64,000 nt of DNA from Phaseolus vulgaris. Lineage: Eukaryota; Streptophyta; Magnoliopsida; Fabales; Fabaceae. Below, one piece after another: positions 11,347 to 22,747 of this stretch. The stretch lies in NCBI RefSeq assembly GCF_000499845.2, contig NC_023757.2, positions 3,072,118 to 3,136,117 on the forward strand, read 5' to 3'. The first letter of the stretch is position 1; the number at the start of each line of letters is the position of its first letter. The position numbers and the translations under genes are program-made. A model generated the notes under the pieces. The model made no database searches. It saw nothing but the letters and a program-made list of their open reading frames with translations, and had not been told where the DNA came from.

Positions 11347-11700
11347 TTAAAGCTTGACCAAAAAATAATTTTGACTAGTTAGCCAAAACTCAGTCTTCTT
11401 ATGTTCTTTTGACCAAAGCTCTAGTTTATGTTTTGATGAGTTGGAGGTCTTCTTGGATATGTTTGTACATTCCTTCATCCTAGAGTTGTCCTCTTGATTG
11501 AGCCTACAAAAATAAACAAAAGCCATTAGATCCATATTTGCGAATAAATCCATAAACAACTTCTAGGTCTTCATCCTCCTTATTATGTGGTTGTGTGACT
11601 AGGGCCTCTGCCATCATATGTATCCAAAATTTCGTTACAGTGCATGATTTTTCTGAAAATTTGATCATTATGAAGGACAAAAGCATATATAGCAATATTC
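11347..11700. other. Inner section of CACTA element A derived from another repeat
   Basis: The interval at about 11140-11690 contains words shared with the flanking duplicated repeat (CATTGGGC, CCCAATACATGGCCCATG). Short open frames on the minus strand here have no recognisable domain and start at non-ATG codons. I treat it as older retroelement sequence carried inside or inserted into the CACTA element. Confidence 0.4.
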
Positions 11701-11869
11701 AAATCTTTTTTTTTTAAAAAAGTCAACAACAGTTATTTGACCAAATCGTCTTAAAAAACCTCCATCATACGTTTTTAACAACGGTTCATGTCGTCTTTCA
11801 AACTTCTTCAGAATGACTTTTAACACCGGTTTCTGGTAAAAAGGTCATTAATAGTGGCTACATAATTAT

Positions 11870-13212
11870 TATTATTTTTTCCTTTTTTCCTATATTAAAG
11901 AAAATTCTGAATTAAGTGTCGTAAATATTTTTTATTACGATGGTTTTATAATTGTTGGTAAAAGCCATTGATTTATAAGGACACCTTTATTAACGACAAT
12001 TATAAAACTGTCTTCAAATACTATTTTTAACCACCGTTATAAGTTGTTTTTTTGCAGTAGTGTAAGAAGCCCAATTATAACCCTACATAGACTCTTTAAT
12101 CTTATTTTTATTTTATTCAACTAGGTTCAATACATGACCCATAAAATTTGGCTCAAAAATAAAATTCTACAATACTCTTTACAATTTACAAGACTAAAAA
12201 ATTGGAAGAACAATCAAAAATTAATTCTCCATAAAAGGAAAGTCTTTTGAGCTCATTCTTCTTCTTCTAACCTTCTAGCCATGACCCTTGTTAAAGGTCT
12301 AATATGTTTTCTTCTGTATGGTCTTTCATCAACAAAAGATCACTTGAATGTTCCTTAAAGTATATAAAGTAAAATTGTTCACTCCTTGAGTGTCTGTCAT
12401 TCATTGATCTAATAATGTTTATTTTGACTTGTAGTTTAGTAAGACAACTAAAAGTTATGAGTATAATCGTTATTTCATGCACTAGATGACAACCATTGTG
12501 CAAGATGGAATTAATAGAGGTTGGGAGATTAGAATGGTTTTTAACGACAGTTCCTTTGTAGAACCGTCGTTAAAAGTGGTTTTAGAATTTTTTTTCCTAT
12601 ATTAAAGACAATTCTAAATTAAGTTTCGTAATTTTTTTTTATTACAACAATTACATAAATGTCGTTAAAAGCCATTGATTTATAATAACACCCCGTCTTC
12701 ATATACTTTTTTAACCGTCGTTATAAGTTGTTTATGTAGTAGTGTAAGGAGACCCAATTATAATTCTAGATAGACTCTTTAATCTTATTTTCATCTTACT
12801 TTACTAGGTCCAATACATGACCCATAAAAATTGGTCCAAAAATAAAATCCTGCACTACTCTTTACAATTTACAAGATTAGAAAATTGGAAGAACAATAAA
12901 AAATTAATTCTCCATCAAAGGAAATTTTACTGAGCTCATTCTTCTTCTTCTAACCTTTTAGCCATGATCCTTGTTAAAGGCGTAATATGTGTCATTTTGT
13001 ATGGTCCTCCATCAATAGAAGCTCACCTGGATGCACCTCAAGATATATAAAGTAAATTTGTTCACTCACTTGAATGTCTATCATTAATTGATCTAATAAT
13101 GTTTATTTTGACCTGTAGTTTAGTAAGACAACTAAAAGTTATGAGTATAATTGTTATTTCATACACCGGATGACAACCATTGTGCAAGCTAATTGATAGA
13201 GGTTGGGGGATC
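11870..13212. repeat. Tandem duplication of about 690 bp containing a CACTA right end
   Basis: Copy 1 is about 11875-12530 and copy 2 about 12580-13212. Each consists of the CACTA right terminus (CCTATATTAAAG...AAGCCATTGATTTATAA...TTATAAGTTGTTT...AGTAGTG) followed by the same 470-bp flank: CCAATTATAA, GACTCTTTAATCTTATTTT, CAATACATGACCCATAAAA, GAGCTCATTCTTCTTCTTCT, TGATCTAATAATGTTTATTT, GACAACCATTGTGCAAG. The insertion therefore preceded the duplication. The flank looks like old LTR material and has no coding frame. Confidence 0.85.
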
Positions 13213-13547
13213 AGGTAATATATCAATACACTAATAAAATGTAACAGTTTTTATTAGTTACAGACTAATCGAAACAATTTTCAAATGTTGTAACTTTTCA
13301 ATGACCCACAAACGTTAGACTTAGAAACAATGGAGTATGTCAAAAGGACATGGTTAACATATTTTGTGAACATATATAACACCTTACAACTTATGGTAGA
13401 TGACATATTATAATGAAATTTTGTTTTTATTGAACTTTTTGTTGTTTTGTATTCAATAAATATATTATAACAACACAATTCGCAAATATGTGGCACTGAT
13501 AATGTTTAAGAGTTTTCTATATATACAAGTTAGGAAAACAAAAATTA

Positions 13548-13873
13548 TTTTAAAAAATACTCATAAATAACTACGGTTCTTGTTAAGATCATCTTCATTT
13601 TTGTTACTTCTAACAAAACAACTATTATATTACCAATCATCGTTATATCTCTTGCTGAACTTATTTTCGAGTATGACAATGAATTTTCTAAAATCCTCGT
13701 TAATAAAATCATTTAGAGCGATGAATTTCATAAAAACCATTGTTAAAATAATTTTAAATAACAGTAAGTTTAACCATCATTAATGAATGTATCTTAGAAC
13801 GACATTTGTTATAACGATGATTTCATATCCATCCCTTTTTAACCATTATTAAAAACACTTTCTACTTTAGTGA
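13548..13873. mobile_element. Degenerate relative of the CACTA A terminus
   Basis: The segment holds decayed forms of the same subterminal words (ACTACGGTTCTTGTTAAGA, TTTAACCATCATTAATG, TAACGATGATTTC, TTTTTAACCATTATTAAAAA) and ends CTACTTTAGTG, a mutated GTAGTG-type end. No left terminus or target duplication is visible, so this is a relic. Confidence 0.45.
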
Positions 13874-15890
13874 GTTGAACGTGAAAAGTTTTAATTAAAT
13901 ATTTTTCCACTAGTGAGTATAAGTGTAAACATAGTTTATCTAAACAATACTATTAAGGTGCTATTTTTTAATTATGTTTAGTTTAGCACTACGTCTTACC
14001 ACATATATTTGGTTTTATAAATAGAAAATAACTGAATGTTGGAATTATTCATTTTATCTTTAGATGGATTAATACATATGTAGTTTGGTATTGATTTTTC
14101 TTATCAGGGAACATTATAATAAAAGTGCAAGTGTAAACATTGTTTATCTAAACGATATTATCAAATTATTAGAAGATAATAAAAAAAATAAAAATTGTCA
14201 AATAATTAATTTAATATTTAGTTATATTTATTATAAAACTTTAACTTAGTAACATTTTAAATTGTACAATCTTAACAATATTAAAGTGATATTTCAAAAT
14301 GACTTTTAATCATTAAAGAGTATATATTTAAGAAATCAAAACCATGCTTTTCAAATTTTAGAAATAAAAATAATATTTTTTAAATTTATAAAGCTAGAAA
14401 TGGATTTATTCCAAATTCTAAAAGCTAAAATCATAATCAAGTAAATAAAATGAGGACATTATTTGTCTATTACATGTTAGTAACATAGACACAAACCAAA
14501 AACTTAATTTATTGAGTTAAAAGTAATATACTTTTACTTATTATAACCATAAACTTTATTTTTACTACTTTTATGGACATTGTGGAATCATCAACCTACC
14601 TGATCACGTCCTCTCGAGTGTAAAATTGGATATTTACTTAGTTTAAAAACGATGAAACAGGATATTTATTTGATTTGATAACAATATAATAAAAAATTAT
14701 ATCAAATAAACTTTATCCCAAAAAGTTTAACTGAAATAAAGTGTAATATTAGAACTCTATTATTTGATTTATTTGGCTAAATATACCTATATGCTTATTT
14801 GAGAAACAACTATCATTTATTTTTTTTATTAATATTTTTTTAGCACCTTCCATATTAATTAACCGACTAAATTTATGAGATGTCCATTAACATTACCTGT
14901 TTAAGTTTGTCTCACATAATTTACAACTCGCACTGGGTCAGAAATAGGATGGAGTGGGTCAACCTACTAATCCGCATAATAAAAAGAGTATTTTTTCTTG
15001 TATCTAATTAAATTTTTTCCTGCATCCCATCAATTTCAAAAATTGAAATTTTGAAAGCTAAAATAATTGTTTCAGATTTTTGAAAGGTATAGAATAGTTG
15101 TTAGAGAAATGTTATTATGAAATTTTTTTTTTCTCTTCTGAATTTTTTTTTTCAAAATTGACTTTTATGTCATGAAAATTAAATTCTAAAATTGATGAGG
15201 TGTAGGAATAAATTTGATGATACAAAAAGAAAGACTTTAATAAAAAATAAAAAAAATTATCTTCTATAATTTTTTGTTCTCTTTAACAAATGCATTAATA
15301 TTTTTTTTATTTTTAATAAAATTTTAATTTTCTTATGCACGTAGATCCTCAAAGAATCACCTCTTATTCAATTCAAGTCAATAAATTCAATCTGTACTAT
15401 TTAAGAGAAACATATTAATACAAACCATATTTTACTGATAAAAATAGGACGAAACAACTCACATTATCACATAATAATAAGAAATACTAATACAAAGCTT
15501 ACCTTTGTTTTATCAATCAATAGTGCAAAATAATTGCACAAGACTAAGATAGCCGCCTTTATATAATAAGCAAGAAAGATACTAGAAACAAGTGGCTACA
15601 TAATATAACAGGGAATCCAATGTCTTTCACAACTTAGACAAACCCTAGCCACAAAATTCTAGCTGTGCTTGCAAGTGCTACAAAAGAAAAATGCTTAAAT
15701 AAATCAATTTCACACAAAAATTTCTTGGCGTTTTATCTTGTTATATTAACATATCATAATTTAAAACAAAAACAAAAAAAAACTAAAACACCAACCAACA
15801 TTGATCTTGCAAATCACAATTAGGCAAAAGAAGATTCATCTCATGTACATGTAGAAAAACAAGGCATCCAAATTCAACTAATCGATTCCA
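13874..15890. other. AT-rich intergenic region, no gene seen
   Basis: Low-complexity AT-rich DNA throughout. No coding frame, RNA gene or element end could be supported. The last 300 bp (about 15600-15890) is the probable 3' untranslated region of the minus-strand VQ gene. Confidence 0.5.
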
Positions 15891-16421
15891 TTAATATTCA
15901 GGCAATTCTTTCATGAATTCCATTCCAGAAGGTGATAACAAAGTACCCAGAAACCCAAATGGCGAACCTGCAAATTTATACACATAATTCGGCGTGAAAA
16001 TAGGCAAATCCGAAAACTCCATGTTAGAATGAACAAAAGGTTCTTCCTTAACAAAGCTTTGACCATCCCCAAGATCTTCTTCCCCTTGCTGTTCATCATT
16101 CCCTTGCAGCTTGTTGGACCCATCAGACGTAAGAGACCCAGAATTCTGAGAAGACGTGGCGTCGTCGAAGAGAAGTTCGTTGGAGTTTGCCATGCCTGTT
16201 AGTCTCTGAACCAGAGCCATGAAATCTCGAGGCTTGGTGTGAATTATCTTGGGCGATTTCGTGTAGATGATGATGGGATTTTGGTCTTGGGTGAGTGCAA
16301 GATGAGATGTGGAAGATGATGAAGAAGGCTTTTTGCGAATCAAACGCGAATATTTGTTGATGGTCAGTGAAGAAGGACGTGAACCGTTAAGGGCTTGGAA
16401 CTTTGTGCTTGAAGTTCTCAT
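15891..16421 (-). CDS. VQ-motif protein, probable WRKY cofactor (176 aa)
   Basis: A single-exon gene starting at an ATG. The diagnostic VQ signature FxxxVQxLTG is seen as FMALVQRLTG at residues 67-76, inside SPKIIHTKPRDFMALVQ. An N-terminal GSRPSSLTINK block (13-23) and basic/Ser-rich stretch (RKKPSSSSSTS) precede it; the C-terminal half is acidic, with YVYKFAGSPFGFLGTLLSP near the end. By family knowledge, VQ proteins are small intronless nuclear regulators that bind group I/IIc WRKY transcription factors and tune defence or development. The conserved block before the motif and the length resemble the VQ8/VQ20-type subgroup, but I cannot fix the orthologue. Two W-box cores upstream suggest WRKY regulation of the gene itself. 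Confidence 0.93.
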   Translation of the reverse strand: MRTSSTKFQALNGSRPSSLTINKYSRLIRKKPSSSSSTSHLALTQDQNPIIIYTKSPKIIHTKPRDFMALVQRLTGMANSNELLFDDATSSQNSGSLTSDGSNKLQGNDEQQGEEDLGDGQSFVKEEPFVHSNMEFSDLPIFTPNYVYKFAGSPFGFLGTLLSPSGMEFMKELPEY

Positions 16422-16491
16422 TTCAGGAGTTGAGTTCAGTTCAAGCTGAAGCTGTTACAGGGAAATTGAAAAGGGAGAGAGATTCAGAATA

Positions 16492-16572
16492 CATATATAG
16501 ACAAGTGTTTTAGCCAACGTTTCTGACCGTTGACTTTGCTTTTTATGGGTTCAAACATAGACATCGTTGACT
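16492..16572 (-). promoter_or_regulatory. VQ gene promoter: TATA element and two W-box cores
   Basis: On the minus strand a TATATATG element lies at about 16492-16499, about 71 bp before the ATG. Behind it are two TTGACT W-box cores, at 16530-16535 and 16567-16572, written on the plus strand and therefore inverted relative to the gene. W-boxes are the binding sites of WRKY factors, the known partners of VQ proteins, so a feedback loop is plausible. Confidence 0.5.
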
Positions 16573-16713
16573 GAAATATAAGGGTAAAAGAACACACACT
16601 TCAACTACTATACCGCGTTTCCGCCCTTCAGGTCAAAATTTTAAGTTAGTTTTTAATATTAATAAAGTAAAAAAGTTTTTTAAATTAGTTTTGGTCTTTC
16701 AAAGTTGTTATTG

Positions 16714-16750
<37 letters not shown>

Positions 16751-16752
<2 letters not shown>

Positions 16753-17132
16753 ACAAGAAAATTATTAAATAAAAATTAATTTTAGAGAGCAAAATAATTA
16801 ATTACTTTAGAGACCAAAATAATTAGTTGTAATAGTAATTAAATTAGAGACCATTTTAAAAATAAATAAAATATTGGTTTCTAAATTAGTTTATATTATT
16901 ATTAAATAGTTTCTAAATTGGTTTCTAATTAGCAACCAAAGTTTTTGCTACCAAATTTAGAAACTAAATAATTGGTAGTTAAAACATTGGTTGCTAATTA
17001 GATACAAATTTAGAAACTATTTAAGAAACTAATTTAGAAACTTTTTTTTAAATGGTCTCTAATTTAGTTACTATTGCAACTAATTATTTTGGTATCTAAA
17101 AATTAGTTATATTTTATGATTTTCTTGTAGTG
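16751..17132. mobile_element. Near-palindromic foldback (MITE-like) element, copy 1
   Basis: The left end CAACAAGAAAATTATTAAAT mirrors the right end TTTATGATTTTCTTGTAGTG. Much of the interior is self-complementary about a centre near 16950 (for example GCTACCAAATTTAGAAACTA against its inverse). The CACTACAAGAAAATC type end points to a CACTA-related miniature element. An (AT)n microsatellite at about 16718-16750 adjoins the left end. Related copies are at 26807-27163 and 43583-43938. Confidence 0.8.
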
Positions 17133-17515
17133 TATTTGATTAGATTAGAGATATTTTATAAACTAAAAAACTATTGGTATTAAAGTAGTTTCTAATATTA
17201 ATAAAAATTCATAAAATAATTTTTAAATTGGTATCTAACATTAGTTACTGAGGTTTTAGCTACTTACTACTTCATATTCCAAAATTAGTTTCTATTAGTT
17301 TTTTAAAGACCAATTTAAAATCTAAAATATTAGTCACTAAAACTTAAGTAACTAATTTAGATACAAAATTAAAAATCATTTTATAATTTTTTATTAATAA
17401 TAGAAACCACTTTAGATATGAATAAAATTTTTAGTATCTAATTTAGTTAATATAGTGTGAATAATTATTTTTTTCTCTAAATTTGATTACTATTTAATGA
17501 TTCTCGTGGTGCATA
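17133..17515. mobile_element. Diverged second foldback beside copy 1
   Basis: Directly after copy 1 there is a further block built of the same vocabulary (GGTATCTAACATTAGTTACTGAGGTTTTAGCTAC versus its inverse near 17330). It ends TTAATGATTCTCGTGGTG, a mutated version of the family end. It appears to be a diverged tandem or nested copy with no coding potential. Confidence 0.55.
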
Positions 17516-20500
17516 TATATACCCAAAATAAATTTTGTATTTTTATGTCAATTTAAAACAAATTACAATTGCCAATTCTTTTTATTTAGATTTTAAGTAA
17601 ATGAAAGTGTAGTAGTTAAAGAGATTCGGAAATTCATACAAACTAAAAGGAAATGTTTTTATATTTATATCTAAAAGGATTTTAATATCCAGATTAAACA
17701 TATAAAATTATAATTCATACATCTTTATGAATTCTTTGTGTTTAGATTTATATGAAAGCAAATAGTTATTTACATTTAAGAACCAAGTAATTTACCTTTA
17801 GATTTTCCAACTTATTATGAATTGAAGTTTTAATTCAAGAAGAGAATTTGGACAGAATCTCCGAAATACTTTAAATACTCGAGTTGATTTGGAGATATAT
17901 GAAATCAAAATAGAAAAATGTTTAAAAGATAAATTGTAAAACGAACTTCACTATGGGTAAAATAGAAAAGAAAATGTAAAACGCATGATGATACTAAATA
18001 GTTGACATAAAATTGTGGTAAATAGATATATAAACACAATTTTTTCATTATTTTTTTTCTTTTAATCTTACAAAACTTCTAAATGATTTGACGTGATCAC
18101 CAAAATAATTAGTTCAAAAAATATAAATGTGAAGAATAATATAGAAGGAAGTCAAATTTTTTATGTGAATAGTTTGAATTTTGACAAAAATTCCCCAAGT
18201 TGACTTTGTGTATTTTATTTCTCAAAGTAAATCCTTTATTGTTAACAGGTGAGAATTTGACTTTCGGCCAAATGAATTCTCACTATTTTTTTTATTTGTA
18301 ACTTGTAGGAACTTAATTCTTTTTATTTTCATTGATTAAAATTTGTTGGACGTCAACATCATTTTGTATTTGTAATGTGTTGTGTACATGTTTTTCATTA
18401 ACAACTCTAACTAGACGACGTTAGTCTATTTTTGTAACTTGTTTTCGGTCTTCATATTATACTATTTCTTATATGTTGTGAAATAACTGATTAAAAGAGT
18501 AGTTATGTGAGATTGACATGGTTTATTTTGGCCTTGACTGTTATTTCTGCTAATCTTGTGTTTTAGTTATAGTAGACGATATAATATTTCTCAGAGCAGG
18601 CGATACTGCATACACCAGTAGACACTTGTTTTGCTGATAAGGTTTTGTTGAATTTGATTGACCCTTGGTTGATTAAGTTTGACATTTGTGTGAGAATTAA
18701 AGGATGATAATCTTACGAAAATCAATGAAAAATTCGTAGTGAATAAACTTGAGAGTCAACCTACGTTCTCTACTCTTTTCAATCATTTTTTATATTTTCC
18801 TATTGCACAATCACAACCCTCTTTCCTTTATTGTTATTGCTAACTTTCACTGATTCAGATAAGCTTGAATACTAATTTCACTGGATTTACTATTAGATTC
18901 GTTATGAGACAATTTGGGGTCATTTGACTTTATCTACATTATCATCTCTTTGTCGTTAGACAATTTATCACCTTGTTAAATAGTTTATGCTGGAATATTT
19001 TTAATTTGATTGTTAAACGACATCTATCATTTACACTAGTATATCCAACAATTTTGCTAGTGTATTACAAAAATAATATTCTCAAACTTGTATGATCATA
19101 TGCATATCACAAATTCTTGCAACAAACGTATTCTAACATGTCGCTTGACGCATAGAAACTCAAACTAATGATACACACTTGCCTAAAGTGTTAAACACAA
19201 GCTTATGAAGATCAAATGAGTCTTTCAAATAAGCCTTAGATGTAAGATCACAAAGACTAAACAAGTCTTTCAAAAAGCGCTAGTTGCAAAATCATGAAGA
19301 TTTGACTAGTCTAAAGGTGTTAGAAGCTCGTATCAAGACTAAAAGACCATGTAATTGGAAGACCCTATAAAAAGAAGCAACATTGGATGCATGGAAGATC
19401 GTATATCCCAGAAATTATTGTCTCACAATTTTCAAAGTAGATCTTGACATTCACATAACCTACTCATGAGCATTGTGTAATCATTTTGTTGTGATAAATA
19501 CAACAAGATAGTTGTATTCATACATTTTATCCTACACATGTACAAAAGGTGCACTACAATGGAAGTGTCACCATAAAATTCAAACAATCTATAATAAAAC
19601 AGAAAAAATAGGTAAAGCAGAAGCATTGTGTCACAACGAATTTTTTGTGTGACTCATATCAATAGAAGTTGCAACGTGCATATAAGCTTGCTAACTTTTC
19701 AAATCTTAAACCAATGAACATACACATGGTATTACAAAGCATTCTTTCATTCAATAACTTCTTAGTTCTTCGAAAAATCATATGTTAGGCGATATAGAAA
19801 GAAAGTGTCCTATTTGTAAATTCTTTATTGCTATGAAGTTATCACTGTGCTGCAAGGACTCTTTATATTTCATATCTACTCATTTGAGTGTGAACCTTTT
19901 ATAAACAACTTATTATATGTACGCTTAATCTCTAGGGGAGATTAACAAATAGTCAGAGTAACTTTATGTACTCATTGTATGTCAGAAATAATTAGTAAAA
20001 CTTAGTACTTAAGAATACCAATAATCAAGTTTTGATCACACTGAAACATTTTGTTGTTGGCATTGGATATTAGGCATACCTAGGTTACTCGTTTCATTTG
20101 TGAATTGTTTTATAGAACCTTAGATGATCCCTTAAAACATCTAATAAGCTTAATTGTGAAAACTTTTCAAAAAAACATACACAAGCTCTATTGAATATTT
20201 GTCCTTTCTTAAGTTAACATTTCTTTTCAACATAAAATTGATTTATGCGTAACTTTCTTATAAAATTATCATAACTTGTCCATGAATAATAAGTTCATAT
20301 ACATGAGTGGCAAAGTTGGTCAATTTATGAGTTTGTCATCAACTTATTGGATTGGGTTGGCACTTTGAAGTTGTCCTAACCCATTCTTCTTAGCACAACA
20401 GTTTGTTAGTTGATATATTGACATTTTCTAAAAAAATATATTTAATATGTAGACGTAACAACTCTTTCAATTTATCTAACTAAGAACATTAATTAATCAA

Positions 20501-20741
20501 TTAAGAATCAGAAATTTTGCATCCTTATGATCAAGTCCACCTTATCCCAATTTTTATGTACCAGAAACAAGACAAAATAAAACAACCTTAATGGATTTTT
20601 TTTCACTCTCAATACTTGTATTCAACATAAACAGTTATGTATTATTGTAAGAATTGCTGAAGAATGATATTGATTACTAATTTAAGAACATATCATGGTG
20701 AATTCATCTCCTCTATCTTATTCCACTTAGCATGTCATTAA
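17516..20741. other. Intergenic region, possible LTR-like debris, no gene seen
   Basis: AT-rich, with more mixed composition at 18400-19400. A TATA-type CCCTATAAAAAGAAGC at about 19364-19378 and repeated short words (AAGCTTATGAAGATCAAATGAGTCTTTCAAAT and CACAAAGACTAAACAAGTCTTTCAAAA forms) suggest old LTR sequence. I found no pol or gag similarity and no host exon. The last part (20580-20741) is the 3' flank of the SOUL gene. Confidence 0.35.
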
Positions 20742-22741
20742 TTATTCATACAACAACCAAATCTCATTGACTAGGTTGAACAACTCAAAAGGGGCATTGT
20801 ATTGTGCAACAAGGAAACTCTTATAAGGAGTATTAGCCCATTTGGTTCCAGCAAGACTAGCCTTCAAGGCAGCAACTTCTGGCAAAACATCAGAATCTTT
20901 CACAGATCCATAAAATTGTCTCACTGCAACAGATGAAGCTGGCCATCTTTGAACAGTTAGATCATCTGCAGGAATAGGGTTCTTTTGATTCTCTTTTGGC
21001 ACAAAGAAGCTCACAACAATGGAGGAGTTTCCACTTAAAATTTCACTAGTTACTGGTGCTGTCATCTTAATCTCCTTCTTATCCTTGTTGTCACCTTGAA
21101 CATAATTCACTAGCCTGGTAAATTCCAAAAACTGTTATTCAACTAAGTACTGTTTTTATTTTATTTTATTGTCCATTTATAATGTATTCAATTCAATCAA
21201 ATATACGTTTAAATGTTTCTTTTACATAATAATATTAGAGCACAGTGTTATTGATGAATTCGTGGTTAACTAATTTGCTATTTGATTAGTATCATGTAAT
21301 CATATCAAATACTCTGTTATTCTGTAAGAATTTTTTTTTAAATTGAATAAAATAATTGCAAAATTCCATGTTTTAACTTTTCTTTTCTTTTCTTCATACA
21401 ATCTTCTTTTTTCTTTTCGTTCTAAATAAATCTATAGATTATTAACATTTAAAATACATATAAAGTAAAACAGGTATTTTTATACTTAAATTAAAATTTC
21501 AATAATGCTCATTAATATGTTAAAAAAAAAGTATTTCTAGAATAAAAAGAAAAATAATAAATACTTTAAAAAAATTCTTTTATTTTTTAAGAAAAAAAAA
21601 GTAATATATTATTAAATATTTTTACTGAACTATTCTTGACTCTCTCTTTTTCACCCATTCTTTGCTAGGTTTTGCATGTTTTCCTTATGCATCTCCATAA
21701 ATATTAAAATTCCATATAAATTAAAATTCTTAGTTTGCTCTTATTATAAGAAGGCTTAACTGAAAATTATGGGTGAAGGTTGCGAATGTCCAAAATCAAA
21801 GAACACAATTGGAAGACAACTTTGATTTTTTTTTTAATTATCTAATCCAAAATAATTTTTAAATTATATAATTCAGAAGTGATTTTCGATTCTAAAAGTT
21901 TACTATTGATTGCACAGTCTAAATTTTATTATCTTTTTAACAAAAATTGATGATCGAATTGTGAAACTTAAAATACACTTTCAAATTCAAAAATTATTTT
22001 TGAATTTAGAGTTTAAAATTTAAAATTTAAAATAAAAAAAAATACTTTCAAATTTATAATACAGAATTTTTTAATCCAAAAAAAACTTTCATATAAACCA
22101 TATTAAAGAGAAAAAAAAATTTCAACATGTTTTAGGATAATTTTATCTTGTACATACTAGATGAAAAAAATCATAGAAAAGTGGTTAAGTAAACTTTAAA
22201 CTTAACTCAATCTTATAAAACCAGCTTATGAGGTGAGGCTTATAAGAAAAATATCATAATCTCTAGTCGATGTGAGATTTTCATAAAATACAAAATGAAA
22301 ATAAAAAATCTCATTAATGATAATGTTTGAATAGGTTATCTAGTGATCCGACATACCACTTCAATTTGGATTTAAAACAAATACTTGCTTTTAATCCAAA
22401 AATACATTAAAAACTCAAAAAGACTTAAAATGTGACAATAATTAGCATCATAAACACAGTTGATACTTAAATAAAAAATGAACTTAATAAAAGAAAAAAA
22501 AAGGGTACCTTGCAAAACCCTTTATGGTAGCTGTAACTAAGGATTTGTCTTGACGGGAGTTAGAGATCCAAACGGGTGAATCATAGCGACGAATTTCATA
22601 GTCCTTTCCCACTTCTGTCACCTCGTAGCTAGGGCACTCGTACTTCTTGCATGCGTCGGGAATTTTTCCTTCAACACCAAAGAACGATGCTAAGATGAAG
22701 CTCGAAAGAACTAGGAATTGGAAAAAAGTGGTAGCACTCAT
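20742..22741 (-). CDS. Secreted SOUL/heme-binding-like protein (201 aa, two exons)
   Basis: Exon 1 is 22509-22741 and exon 2 is 20742-21114. The donor (GCAAG|GTACC) and acceptor (TTTACCAG|GCTAG) restore the frame across an Arg codon. The frame extends six bases upstream only through GTG, so the ATG at 22741 is used. Residues 1-25 are a signal peptide ending GVEG. The SOUL domain follows: YECPSYEV, YEIRRY (48-53), the family hallmark MTAPV (95-99), SFFVPKENQ, a VAVRQFYG strand, and a C-terminal tail ending NEIWLLYE. By family knowledge, SOUL/HBP proteins bind tetrapyrroles, and the secreted plant members are little studied. A TATATATA element lies at about 22807-22814. A broken paralogue is about 5.5 kb away on the same strand. 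Confidence 0.93.
22185..22300. repeat. Interspersed repeat in the SOUL intron (copy 1)
   Basis: TTAACTCAATCTTATAAAACCAGCTTATGAGGTGAGGCTTATAAG is followed by CTCTAGTCGATGTGAGAT. The same ordered words occur at about 39080-39175 in an intron of the hydrolase gene. To my knowledge this is a very common interspersed sequence in Phaseoleae legumes, which is one reason for suggesting a legume. Confidence 0.6.
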
Positions 22742-22747
22742 TGTCAC

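Larger units (their letters stand above)
9472..12062. mobile_element. Non-autonomous CACTA (En/Spm-like) transposon A
   Basis: The element begins CACTAGTACAAAATAGC and ends TTTTTTTGCAGTAGTG. It is flanked by TAA at 9469-9471 and 12063-12065, the 3-bp target duplication expected of CACTA elements. Subterminal copies of TTTTAACNACGGTT and its complement AACCGTCGTTNAAAG cluster at 9565-9710 and 11765-12050. The flanks (ATTGGGCC|TAA and TAA|GAAGCCCAATTATAACCC) join into a sequence like the intact one at 11144-11176 (CATTGGGCTCAAAAAGTCCC), which supports the boundaries. No transposase is seen. A CT-rich section at 9720-10110 resembles the leader section of CACTA element B. Confidence 0.8.

Noticed and set aside
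22742..22747. Longer start for the SOUL protein
   Set aside because: The extra two codons begin at GTG; ATG at 22741 directly opens a normal signal peptide.
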